From Bradyrhizobium sp. WSM1417 (GTDB lineage Bacteria > Pseudomonadota > Alphaproteobacteria > Rhizobiales > Xanthobacteraceae), in assembly GCF_000515415.1 (NCBI RefSeq), contig NZ_KI911783.1, positions 4,454,392 to 4,518,391 of the forward strand: a DNA stretch of 64,000 nucleotides, read 5' to 3'. Position numbers and translations under genes: made by a program. This document shows, one piece after another, positions 43,178 through 51,085 of this stretch. Under the pieces are notes generated by a model. It ran no database searches. It was not told where the DNA came from and saw nothing but the letters and a program-made list of their open reading frames with translations. Numbering within the stretch: the first letter of the stretch is position 1; the number at the start of each line of letters is the position of its first letter.

Positions 43178-44212
43178 ATGACCAAGTATAAGCTCGAGTA
43201 CATCTGGCTCGACGGATATACGCCGACTCCGAACTTGCGCGGCAAAACTCAGATCAAGGAATTCGCGTCGTTCCCGACGCTCGAGCAGCTTCCGCTCTGG
43301 GGCTTCGATGGCTCCTCCACCCAGCAGGCTGAAGGCCACAGCTCCGATTGCGTGCTGAAGCCGGTCGCGGTGTTCCCGGATGGCGCCCGCACCAACGGCG
43401 TGCTCGTGATGTGCGAAGTCATGATGCCCGACGGCAAGACCCCGCACTCGACCAACAAGCGCGCCACCATCCTCGATGATTCCGGCGCCTGGTTCGGCTT
43501 CGAACAGGAATACTTCTTCTACAAGGACGGCCGTCCGCTCGGCTTCCCGGCCTCCGGCTATCCGGCCCCGCAGGGTCCGTATTACACCGGCGTCGGCTAC
43601 TCGAACGTCGGCGACGTCGCCCGCAAGATCGTCGAAGAGCATCTCGACCTCTGCCTGGCTGCCGGCATCAACCATGAAGGCATCAACGCGGAAGTCGCGA
43701 AGGGCCAGTGGGAATTCCAGATCTTCGGCAAGGGCTCCAAGAAGGCCGCTGACGAAATGTGGATGGCCCGCTACCTGATGCTGCGCCTGACCGAGAAGTA
43801 CGGCATCGACATCGAGTTCCACTGCAAGCCGCTCGGCGACACCGACTGGAACGGCTCCGGCATGCACGCCAACTTCTCGACCGAGTACATGCGTACGGTC
43901 GGCGGCAAGGAGTACTTCGAGGCGCTGATGGCCGCCTTTGACAAGAACCTGATGGACCACATCGCCGTCTACGGCCCGGACAACGACAAGCGTCTGACCG
44001 GCAAGCACGAGACCGCGCCCTGGAACAAGTTCAGCTACGGCATTGCCGATCGCGGTGCTTCCATCCGCGTGCCGCACTCCTTCGTCAACAACGGTTACAA
44101 GGGCTATTTGGAAGACCGTCGTCCGAACTCGCAGGGCGACCCATACCAGATCGCTTCGCAGATCCTGAAGACGATCGCCTCCGTGCCGGCCGACAAGAAG
44201 GCCGCCGCCTAG
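43178..44212 (+). CDS. glnII: Glutamine synthetase II
   Basis: 344 residues, the short eukaryotic-type GS that rhizobia carry in addition to GSI. It makes glutamine from glutamate, ammonia and ATP. Signatures are LPLWGFDGSSTQQAEGHSSD, GFEQEYFFYK (metal-binding Glu residues), HYN-equivalent NYHP-type replaced by GSGMHANFST, and TAPWNKFSYGIADRGASIRV with VPHSF. No adenylylation tyrosine region as in GSI. It is preceded by an RpoN promoter and followed by a strong terminator, hence monocistronic. Confidence 0.97.
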   Translation: MTKYKLEYIWLDGYTPTPNLRGKTQIKEFASFPTLEQLPLWGFDGSSTQQAEGHSSDCVLKPVAVFPDGARTNGVLVMCEVMMPDGKTPHSTNKRATILDDSGAWFGFEQEYFFYKDGRPLGFPASGYPAPQGPYYTGVGYSNVGDVARKIVEEHLDLCLAAGINHEGINAEVAKGQWEFQIFGKGSKKAADEMWMARYLMLRLTEKYGIDIEFHCKPLGDTDWNGSGMHANFSTEYMRTVGGKEYFEALMAAFDKNLMDHIAVYGPDNDKRLTGKHETAPWNKFSYGIADRGASIRVPHSFVNNGYKGYLEDRRPNSQGDPYQIASQILKTIASVPADKKAAA

Positions 44213-44256
44213 GATCCTCCCGGCCCGGGCTGGGGGCTGGCCCGGGTTGGACTTCG

Positions 44257-44291
44257 ATCCGCCGAAGCCGAAAGGCTTCGGCGGATTTTTC
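44257..44291 (+). terminator. Rho-independent terminator of glnII
   Basis: A perfect 13-bp stem (ATCCGCCGAAGCC and complement) with a GAAA tetraloop is followed by TTTT. It lies 44 bp after the glnII stop. Confidence 0.92.
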
Positions 44292-44406
44292 ATTCCGATG
44301 ACAGCGGCAGCGGAAGACCCCTCGGACATCATGGCGCGAAACTTGTCCATCGCCGCCGAAAGCGGGATAGAGTACGGCTGGATGCGCGCAGGGCCGGGGA
44401 CGGCTG

Positions 44407-45108
44407 GTGTTTGAAGGCTTCTACAAGACGAGATTTCAGCTCGGCGACGCGGTCGGCCGGAGCGTGATGCATGCCGGCAACGGCAAGATGCTCGGCGGCA
44501 ATTCGGCCTTCGCTCATATCGGCACCTACGCCAAGACCGAAGGCGGCGTCGACATCGTGATCAACACCGTCCGCCACAATCCCGATCCGAACTATCGCGC
44601 CATGGCGGGCACGGACGATGCGACCTTGCTCGCCAAGGGCTGGGCCGACGGCGATCTCTATCGCTTCAAGGGCGAGCTCAAGGAGCTGCCCGGCGTACCC
44701 TTTCAGTCGTTGATGACGCCCATCACCGAGGACGAGATGCCGATCGCCGGCGGCGTCGGCGAGGCCGGCATCGCCGACGGGCTCTACTCGGTGCATCTGC
44801 GCATGCTCGACGGCGTCGACGGCGGTCTCACCGGCGTGATGCTGCTCAACAAGGGCCGCATCCTCGGCGGCGATGCATCGTTCTACTATCTCGGCAGCTA
44901 CACCGCTGCCAACGGACGCTGGAAGGGCCAGATCCTCAACCAGGAGCACACGCCGGCCAAGGACGATCCGATCTTCGGCGGCCACGAGGTCGGCATCGGC
45001 TTCTCCGGCACTTATGACGCCGAGGAGGCGGTGCTGGAGGCAACGGCGCTTGCCGGCAAGCGCAGCCTGCGCCTGACCGCCGCGCTCAAGCTGATGCACC
45101 GCGCCTGA
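44407..45108 (+). CDS. Tandem-domain GrlR-like regulatory protein, copy 1
   Basis: 233 residues made of two similar halves. Half 1 (about 1-110) has FEGFYKTRFQLGDAVGRSVM and GNGKMLGGNSAFAHIGTY. Half 2 (about 123-233) has GLYSVHLRMLDGVDGGLTGV and KGRILGGDASFYYLGSY. The G-x-Y-x-V/F..., L-G-G-(N/D)-(S/A)-x-F-x-x-x-G-x-Y pattern is that of GrlR, the beta-barrel negative regulator of enteropathogen type III secretion, here duplicated in one chain. It starts at GTG 44407. A paralogue lies at 47062. It is 18 bp ahead of the ModA-like gene. The regulatory target is unknown. Confidence 0.72.
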   Translation: MFEGFYKTRFQLGDAVGRSVMHAGNGKMLGGNSAFAHIGTYAKTEGGVDIVINTVRHNPDPNYRAMAGTDDATLLAKGWADGDLYRFKGELKELPGVPFQSLMTPITEDEMPIAGGVGEAGIADGLYSVHLRMLDGVDGGLTGVMLLNKGRILGGDASFYYLGSYTAANGRWKGQILNQEHTPAKDDPIFGGHEVGIGFSGTYDAEEAVLEATALAGKRSLRLTAALKLMHRA

Positions 45109-45126
45109 TCGCCACGGGAATCGCTG

Positions 45127-45810
45127 ATGGAAACAATTCGCATGCTTTCGACGCTCGGCCTGATGGGCGCGATGCGCAGCCTGTCCTCCGCGTACGAGAC
45201 CGCGACCGGCGTCCACATCGACGCCGACTTTGCGCCGACCCTGGCGCTGCTCAAACGGTTGCGCGACGGCGAGGCCGCCGATCTCGTGATCCTCACCCGC
45301 GAAGGGCTCGACGAGATGATTGGCGAGGGCCGCGTCGTCTCAGGGAACGCAGCCGATCTCGCGCGCTCCTTCGTCGGCATCGCGGTGCGGGCAGGGCAAG
45401 CACATCCCGACATCGCCACGGAATCCGCGCTGCGCAACACGCTACTGGCGGCGCGGTCCGTCGCCTATTCGCGGCTGGGCGCGAGCGGGGTCTATTTCGC
45501 CCGGTTGATCGCGCAGATGGGAATCGCGGCAGAGATCAACGCGAAGGCCACCATCGTCGAGCAGGGCTTTACCGCGGAGCGGCTCGTGAGCGGCGAGGCT
45601 GACCTCGCCGTGCAGCAGATCAGCGAGCTGAAGCAGGTCGAGGGCATCGAGGTGATCGGACCGATTCCGCATGATCTGCAAACGCCGGCCGTGTTCTCCG
45701 CCGGCCGGATGGCCAACGCCGAGCACGCCGACGCCGCGGATCGGCTGCTGCGCTATCTGGCATCGCACGAGGTCGTCCCCGTGCTGCGCCAATCGGGACT
45801 CGAGCCTTGA
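45127..45810 (+). CDS. ModA-like substrate-binding domain protein without signal peptide
   Basis: 227 residues of type II periplasmic-binding fold: IRMLSTLGLMGAMRSLSSAY, AADLVILTREGLDEMIGEGR, SRLGASGVYFARLIAQMGI and TAERLVSGEADLAVQQISEL follow the ModA/AcpA-type layout. The N-terminus is METIRMLSTLG with no signal peptide, so the protein is probably cytoplasmic, unlike transport-linked ModA. No permease or ATPase lies nearby. It may be an intracellular oxyanion or small-ligand sensor. It sits between the GrlR-like gene (18 bp) and the Sel1 gene. Confidence 0.72.
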   Translation: METIRMLSTLGLMGAMRSLSSAYETATGVHIDADFAPTLALLKRLRDGEAADLVILTREGLDEMIGEGRVVSGNAADLARSFVGIAVRAGQAHPDIATESALRNTLLAARSVAYSRLGASGVYFARLIAQMGIAAEINAKATIVEQGFTAERLVSGEADLAVQQISELKQVEGIEVIGPIPHDLQTPAVFSAGRMANAEHADAADRLLRYLASHEVVPVLRQSGLEP

Positions 45811-45842
45811 ATTTGCCGGGACCGCGACGCAACGTGGTGCCC

Positions 45843-46664
45843 ATGCGGACTTTCCTCCTTGCGATCCTTCTCACGCTTGCGGCGCCGTTGCCGGCGCATG
45901 CGCAATCGGCCGATCTCGTCCTGTGCGACCGCGTCGCCGCCGATCCCAGCGATCCCGACAAGCCGGCCGATATGAAGGGCGTGACGGAGATTGCGGCCTC
46001 CGACGTTGCGACCGCCATCAGATTCTGCAAGCAGGCGGCACCGTCGTCGCGGCGCGCGATGTTCGCGCTCGGCCGCGCCTATGCGGCCAATCGGCAGACG
46101 GCGGACGCGATGGCTGCCTGGCGCAAGGCCGCCGACAAGGGATCGAGTGCGGCAATGGTCGAGCTCGGTGTGGCCTACGGCACCGGCGCCGGCGTCGCCA
46201 GGGATGAAGCGCAGGCGCGGAAATTGTTCGAGAAGGCGGCACAGGCCGGCAATCCCCGCGGCATCAGCAATCTCGCCGCGCTCGGTGGCACCGGCGGTGC
46301 TGCGCCGGCCGATCCCGCACAGGCGCGCGCATTGCTCGGCAAGGCCGCCGAGACCAATGCCGAGGCGCAGTACCAGCTCGGCATGATGCTCTCCGAAGGC
46401 ACGGGCGGGGCAAAGGACGACGCCGCGGCGCGTGCGCTGTTCGAGAAGGCTGCCGCGCAAAACCATCCCGGCGCGCTGGAGCGGATGGGCGCCTTCGCGC
46501 AGGAAGGCCGCGGTGGGCCAAAGGACAAGGACGCCGCGAAATCCTACTACGAGCGCGCCGCAGCGCTCGGCGACGAGGATGCCAAGCAGGCGCTGGAGCG
46601 GCTGCGCTGTCCCTATGCGATCAAGGACAAGCAGGGCAAGCTCGTCACCACGCTGTGCTTCTAA
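45843..46664 (+). CDS. Secreted Sel1-repeat protein
   Basis: 273 residues from ATG 45843. Signal peptide (MRTFLLAILLTLAAPLPAHA) followed by about five Sel1-like repeats (for example AMVELGVAYGTGAGVARDEA, AQYQLGMMLSEGTGGAKDDA, ALERMGAFAQEGRGGPKDKD). The C-terminal LRCPYAIKDKQGKLVTTLCF has two Cys, probably a disulfide. Sel1 repeats mediate protein-protein contact, often in exopolysaccharide or secretion regulation. In-frame ATG 45807 lies before the signal peptide. It lies 32 bp behind the ModA-like gene. Confidence 0.85.
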   Translation: MRTFLLAILLTLAAPLPAHAQSADLVLCDRVAADPSDPDKPADMKGVTEIAASDVATAIRFCKQAAPSSRRAMFALGRAYAANRQTADAMAAWRKAADKGSSAAMVELGVAYGTGAGVARDEAQARKLFEKAAQAGNPRGISNLAALGGTGGAAPADPAQARALLGKAAETNAEAQYQLGMMLSEGTGGAKDDAAARALFEKAAAQNHPGALERMGAFAQEGRGGPKDKDAAKSYYERAAALGDEDAKQALERLRCPYAIKDKQGKLVTTLCF

Positions 46665-46696
46665 AGCGCGATGAATGCGCTTTGGAATTATTTGTG

Positions 46697-46743
46697 AGCA
46701 TGATCCTTTCGGACAACCGCTGCGCACTTTTCCGGATCATGCT
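46697..46743. repeat. Dispersed palindromic element (AGCATGATCC type)
   Basis: AGCATGATCC (46697-46706) is repeated inverted as GGATCATGCT (46734-46743). It is related to the element at 7287-7332 by the shared GATCATG and GGAAAA-like core. Common in Bradyrhizobium intergenic DNA. Confidence 0.7.
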
Positions 46744-47061
46744 GTAGCTCCTCAGCCGGCGGGTTCGCAGCCGGTTTCGGTGAGCGCGTAAGGGCCGCTC
46801 GCGACCGGCCAAACAAAAAAGTGGAAAAACAACCCATGCACAGTAGCCAAGTGGTTGAAATCACAGGCCTGCAAATGGTGTGAAATCGCCACCTGCGGAA
46901 TTACCGAAATCGCTTGCGCCGTCGGGCAAAACAGGCGCATGATGGCATCATGGCAGGGTGTGGCTTCGCGAATGCCCCTGCGCGAAAAAGCCCGATGGTC
47001 TTGGTGCGATGGCGGTGCTAGGTAGCGCGTGCTTTCCTTATGATTTTGCGGGTCAATTGCG
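46744..47061. other. Intergenic stretch before the second GrlR-like gene
   Basis: About 320 bp without a supported gene. An AT-richer part around 46810-46870 contains an A6 run and resembles other repeated Bradyrhizobium intergenic DNA. The promoter of the gene at 47062 is presumably here but was not identified. Confidence 0.45.
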
Positions 47062-47766
47062 TTGCTGGACGGGCTCTACAAGGTTGAATACGGCGTCAAC
47101 GATGCCTTCGGCCGCAGCATCATGTGCATGCATGACGGCAAGCTGCTGGGCGGCAATTCGGCCTTCGCGCATCTCGGAAGCTATGTCGAGCGCGACGGCG
47201 AGATCATCGCCGAAGTCATCACCGAACGGCATAACGACGATCCCAACTACAGGCCTCTGATGGGGGCTGATGTGGCCTCGATCGGCGCGCGCGGCCGGCT
47301 CGTCGGCAACCAGATCCGTCTCGCCGGCAGCGCGGACACGATGCCGGGCGCCGGTTTCTGGGCCAATCTCACGCGGCTCGACGACGAGGGGCTGCCGCCG
47401 CAGGGCACGATTGGGCCGGGCGGGGTGGTGAACGGGCTCTATGCGATCCACCTGCGCGCGCTCGACGGCGTCGATGCCGGGCTCTCCGGCGTCATGCTGC
47501 TGATGGACGGCCGCATCCTCGGCGGAGATGCGTTCTTCTACTATCTCGGCTCCTATTCCTCGGCTGACGGCCGCTGGAAGGGCGAGATCCTCAACCAGGA
47601 GCACACGCCGGCGAAAGGCGAGAACCCCGTGTTTGGCGGCTATGAGGTCGGGATCGGCTTCTCCGGCACCTGCACCGCCGAAAGCGGCGAGCTCGAAGGC
47701 ATCGCACTCGCCGGCAAGCGCAGCCTGCGCTTGGCGGCCTCGCTCAAGCTGATGCGAAGGGCGTGA
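47062..47766 (+). CDS. Tandem-domain GrlR-like regulatory protein, copy 2
   Basis: 234 residues. A full-length paralogue of the gene at 44407, also with two GrlR-like halves: LDGLYKVEYGVNDAFGRSIM with GKLLGGNSAFAHLGSYVERD, and GLYAIHLRALDGVDAGLSGV with GRILGGDAFFYYLGSY. Both end in an almost identical block (AGKRSLRL, then SLKLMRRA here and ALKLMHRA in copy 1). The start appears to be TTG 47062; no ATG or clear ribosome-binding site is seen, so the start is uncertain. It is transcribed toward the IclR gene. Confidence 0.68.
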   Translation: MLDGLYKVEYGVNDAFGRSIMCMHDGKLLGGNSAFAHLGSYVERDGEIIAEVITERHNDDPNYRPLMGADVASIGARGRLVGNQIRLAGSADTMPGAGFWANLTRLDDEGLPPQGTIGPGGVVNGLYAIHLRALDGVDAGLSGVMLLMDGRILGGDAFFYYLGSYSSADGRWKGEILNQEHTPAKGENPVFGGYEVGIGFSGTCTAESGELEGIALAGKRSLRLAASLKLMRRA

Positions 47767-47924
47767 AGGTGCGGGTACACATAAGGTTGCGAGTATCTGC
47801 TTCTCACGCGCGAAACACGGCAATGAACATTGATTCCCGCGCTTTTTGACGTTCGGCCGCAGATCCTTCGCCACTCCTCGAAGTGGCGTCCTTTTCATTC
47901 GCGCGCAACACGTAGGCGGCTGCG

Positions 47925-48710
47925 TCAAGAGACTTTTCCGCGCGCCTTGTTTGCCGTGGACCACCGCCGCTCGATTTCCTTCACCGCCGCCCGCATGTTG
48001 GGCAGATACTTTTTGGCGGCGGCCTCCGGCGTCATCGACGACGAGAAGAAAATCAGATTCAGGCTGCCGAGGACGGGGCCGCCCCCCGGAATGGCCAGCG
48101 CGATCGCGCTGATGCCCGCCTCCGATCCACCGACGGACGAGGCGTAACCGTCCTTTTTCGTCTGTGAGAGAATGTCCTCGATGAAACGACGGTCCTTCGC
48201 CAAAGCCGCGTCCTCCTCAACGAGTGATGCGGTGAGGTCCAGCATCTCTCGTCGCAGAGCAGGCGCGGAGGCAGCCAGGATGGCTTTTCCAAGAGCGCTG
48301 CGCACCAAGGATCTCCTCCGTCCGACCATGGACCGATGAACGGAGAACGGACTGAAGGGATGTGTGCTTTCCCGAATAAGTACCGACCCGAGTTCGAACA
48401 CTCCGAAGTCGCTTGGCCAGGAGACGCCATCCAGTAGGCCGAACATCGCGGGCAGTGCCGCCTGGCTCGATAGATCCCGTGAAGACACGCCTTCGCTCAA
48501 GGTGCGTACTTGGGACGTCAAGCCGAACAAGGCATTCGTCTCGTTAAAGGTCACGTAGCCATCTTCGCGCAGCGTATCGAGCAGACGATAGCAGGTGGTA
48601 CGGTTGAGTCCTGTCCGCTTTGCGAGCTGTACGACGTTGGATGGGCCGCTTGCATTGAGCTCGTTGATCAGCGCCAAGCCACGGGAAAGTGCCCTTACGC
48701 TGCGGTGCAT
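47925..48710 (-). CDS. IclR-family regulator of the meta-cleavage operon
   Basis: 261 residues. The N-terminal wHTH reads ALSRGLALINELNASGPSNV and KRTGLNRTTCYRLLDTLRED; the C-terminal IclR effector domain contains RSLVRSALGKAILAASAP and GISAIALAIPGGG. MhpR-type IclR regulators activate hydroxyphenylpropionate degradation. This gene diverges from the operon that starts at 48825, with a perfect palindrome at 48725-48741 between them. Therefore it very probably controls that operon and itself; the inducer is unknown. Confidence 0.9.
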   Translation of the reverse strand: MHRSVRALSRGLALINELNASGPSNVVQLAKRTGLNRTTCYRLLDTLREDGYVTFNETNALFGLTSQVRTLSEGVSSRDLSSQAALPAMFGLLDGVSWPSDFGVFELGSVLIRESTHPFSPFSVHRSMVGRRRSLVRSALGKAILAASAPALRREMLDLTASLVEEDAALAKDRRFIEDILSQTKKDGYASSVGGSEAGISAIALAIPGGGPVLGSLNLIFFSSSMTPEAAAKKYLPNMRAAVKEIERRWSTANKARGKVS

Positions 48711-48724
48711 GATCCCTCCAGACG

Positions 48725-48741
48725 TGTTCGCACTGCGAACA
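48725..48741. promoter_or_regulatory. Perfect 17-bp palindrome, probable IclR operator
   Basis: TGTTCGCA-C-TGCGAACA, two 8-bp half-sites around one central base. It is centred about 23 bp upstream of the IclR start and 92 bp upstream of the binding-protein gene. The symmetry, size and site fit an IclR-family operator. Confidence 0.75.
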
Positions 48742-48824
48742 TTTCATAGACTCAGATGGAATCCTAGTTCAATCGGCGGCAATCCATCCCGGCACGCCCA
48801 AAAGGGCGGCGACGGGAGGAAACG

Positions 48825-50042
48825 ATGGTTCATTCAAGCTTTTATTTGTCTGCGGCCGTGTGCTTGGCTCTCGCGGCCCCTGCGGCGGCGCAAACCGCCG
48901 GCGGCCCTCCGACTCTCAGCGGAGGTAAGGTCAAGGTCGGTGTCCTGACCGACATTGCCGGTCCGACGGCCATGGCGAACGGCAAGGGCTCGGTGATCGC
49001 GGCTGAAATGGCCGCCGAGGACTTCGGCGCCGGCCTCAACGTCGAGGTGATCTCGGCCGACCATCAGGGCAAGCCCGACATCGGATCCCAGATTGCCGCA
49101 CGCTGGTTCGACGTCGAGGGCGTGGACGTGGTCGCCGATATGCAGGGATCACCGATCGGCTTCGCCGTGCAGAACATGGCGGCGCAAAAGAGCAAGATCA
49201 TGCTGTTGTCCGGTTCGACCTCCTCGGACTTCAACGGCAAGGCCTGCTCGCCGCTAACGGTCCAGTGGACGGTCGACACCTACAACCTCGCGAAAGGCGC
49301 CGCCAAGTCCGTGATCGAAGCCGGCGGAACGAAATGGTATTTCCTCACGGTGGATCAGGCGTACGGCAACGCCTTGACGCGCGATACGTCCGAGCAGGTC
49401 AAGCTCAACGGCGGGCAGGTGGTCGGCAACTCGGTGTTCCCGCCGAACACATCCGACTTCGCGTCGTTCCTTCTCACCGCGTCCAACGCCGGCGCCAACG
49501 TGATCGCGATCGCGGCGGCGAGCGGCGATACGGTGACCGCGATGAAGCAGGCGGATGAATTCGGTCTGAGCTCAACGGCCAAGATCGTTCCGCTTCAATC
49601 GGTGCTGACGGACGTCTACGCGGTAGGTCAGAAGATCGCGCATGATGCCTACGAGGTGTCGCCGTTCTACTGGGACCGGACGCCCGAAACGCGCGCCTGG
49701 GCCGAACGCTTCTTCGCCAAAGCCAAGATCATGCCGACCGGATTCCACGCGGGCGTCTACTCCTCGGTCGCGCACTACCTGAAGGCCGTCAAGGCCACGG
49801 GTACCGACGACGCCCCGACGGTCATGAAGCAGATGGAGAAGGAACACGTGCACGACTTCTTCGCGGCCGACGGCTACATCCGTGCCGACCGCAAGATGAT
49901 CCACGACATGTACCTGCTCCGGGTCAAGAAGCCCGGCGAAAACAAGGGTGCCTGGGATCTCTACAACGTCATTCAGACGCTGCCCGGTGAGTCCGTCAAC
50001 CGCCCGCTATCCGAAAGTCCGTGCCCGCTGGTGAAGAAGTAG
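48825..50042 (+). CDS. LivK-type ABC transporter solute-binding protein
   Basis: 405 residues. Signal peptide (about 22, ending AAAQ) and the type I periplasmic-binding fold of branched-chain-amino-acid/aromatic-acid binding proteins: KVKVGVLTDIAGPTAMANGK, AAEMAAEDFGAGLNVEVISA, and WYFLTVDQAYGNALTRDTSE. GGAGG precedes the ATG. It is the first gene of the meta-cleavage operon, so its ligand is likely an aromatic carboxylate taken up as substrate (inference). No permease or ATPase gene is in the window. Confidence 0.9.
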   Translation: MVHSSFYLSAAVCLALAAPAAAQTAGGPPTLSGGKVKVGVLTDIAGPTAMANGKGSVIAAEMAAEDFGAGLNVEVISADHQGKPDIGSQIAARWFDVEGVDVVADMQGSPIGFAVQNMAAQKSKIMLLSGSTSSDFNGKACSPLTVQWTVDTYNLAKGAAKSVIEAGGTKWYFLTVDQAYGNALTRDTSEQVKLNGGQVVGNSVFPPNTSDFASFLLTASNAGANVIAIAAASGDTVTAMKQADEFGLSSTAKIVPLQSVLTDVYAVGQKIAHDAYEVSPFYWDRTPETRAWAERFFAKAKIMPTGFHAGVYSSVAHYLKAVKATGTDDAPTVMKQMEKEHVHDFFAADGYIRADRKMIHDMYLLRVKKPGENKGAWDLYNVIQTLPGESVNRPLSESPCPLVKK

Positions 50043-50089
50043 CCGCCAGCCATCGATCGACCATCCAACTCGGCGCAAGGAATCCGAAC

Positions 50090-51040
50090 ATGTCAGTCGC
50101 CATCGTCTGCGCTTCTCACACGCCTCTGATGTACAAGGGACCGGCCAGCAACGAAACCGAGCAACGCGTCCGAACCGCGTTCGGACGGCTCGGGACCTTC
50201 GTGAAGGAGTTCGCACCCGACTACATCATCCAGTTCGCTCCCGATCACTTCAACGGCTTCTTCTACGACCTGATGCCCTCGTTCTGTGTCGGTGCCGGCG
50301 CAGTCTCCCTGGGCGACTGGGGAGGCGGGACGGGACCGCTGGATGTTCCGGAGAAGACGGCGCTCGAGCTCATCGACCATGTGCGAGCCGAGGATTTCGA
50401 CGTGGCGGTTTCGTATCGCATGCCGGTCGATCACGGCTTCGTCCAGTTGTGGGAGGCGATGCTCGGGGACTTCAAGTCGATCCCGATCCTGCCGATCTTC
50501 GTCAACGCCGCGGCGCCGCCCGTTCCGACTTACCGCCGCGCCCGGCAAATCGGTGAATCGGTAGGGCGGTTCGCTGCGCGTTCCGGCAAGCGAGTCTTGT
50601 TTGCCGCGTCGGGCGGACTCTCGCACGATCCGCCGCTGCCATCGATCAAGGACGCGCCGCCGGAGATCCGGGAGCGGCTGATCAATGGACGAAATCCGAC
50701 CGCGGAAGCCAAGCAAGCCCGCGAGAAGCGGGTGCTCGAGGCGGGCGTTCTCGCAGAAGCGGGAGAGGGGCCGTGCCAGCCGCTCAATCCGGATTGGGAT
50801 GCGCAGTTCATGGAGATCCTGCGGAGCGGCCAGATCTGGCGTGCCGACGCGCTCGACACCGACAAGGTCCGCGAAGTTGCGGGACGCGGTGCCAACGAGG
50901 TGCTCGCATGGGTCGCCGCCTTCGGCGCCTTCTCGACCGGGGGCCGCTTCAAGATGGAGCAGGAATTCTATGAGGCCATTCCGGGCTGGATCGCCGGCAT
51001 GGCGATGATGGCGGCCAAACAGGCTGAAAGCGCTCACTGA
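50090..51040 (+). CDS. mhpB: MhpB-type extradiol dioxygenase
   Basis: 316 residues. A class III (LigB-type) Fe(II) enzyme that opens a catechol ring between C1 and C2, as in 2,3-dihydroxyphenylpropionate. CASHTPLMYKGPASNE supplies the N-terminal metal-site His, FAPDHFNGFFYDLMPSFC and VDHGFVQLWEAMLGDF the centre, and ASGGLSHDPPLPSIKD and IPGWIAGMAMM the C-terminal blocks, matching E. coli MhpB along the length. ATG 50090 is chosen; the frame opens to 50021, inside the previous gene. It lies 47 bp after the binding-protein gene. Confidence 0.93.
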   Translation: MSVAIVCASHTPLMYKGPASNETEQRVRTAFGRLGTFVKEFAPDYIIQFAPDHFNGFFYDLMPSFCVGAGAVSLGDWGGGTGPLDVPEKTALELIDHVRAEDFDVAVSYRMPVDHGFVQLWEAMLGDFKSIPILPIFVNAAAPPVPTYRRARQIGESVGRFAARSGKRVLFAASGGLSHDPPLPSIKDAPPEIRERLINGRNPTAEAKQAREKRVLEAGVLAEAGEGPCQPLNPDWDAQFMEILRSGQIWRADALDTDKVREVAGRGANEVLAWVAAFGAFSTGGRFKMEQEFYEAIPGWIAGMAMMAAKQAESAH

Positions 51041-51085
51041 TCACGAAAACACCGCGCGAATGCGGAAGCATCGCGGAGCAGGCAA

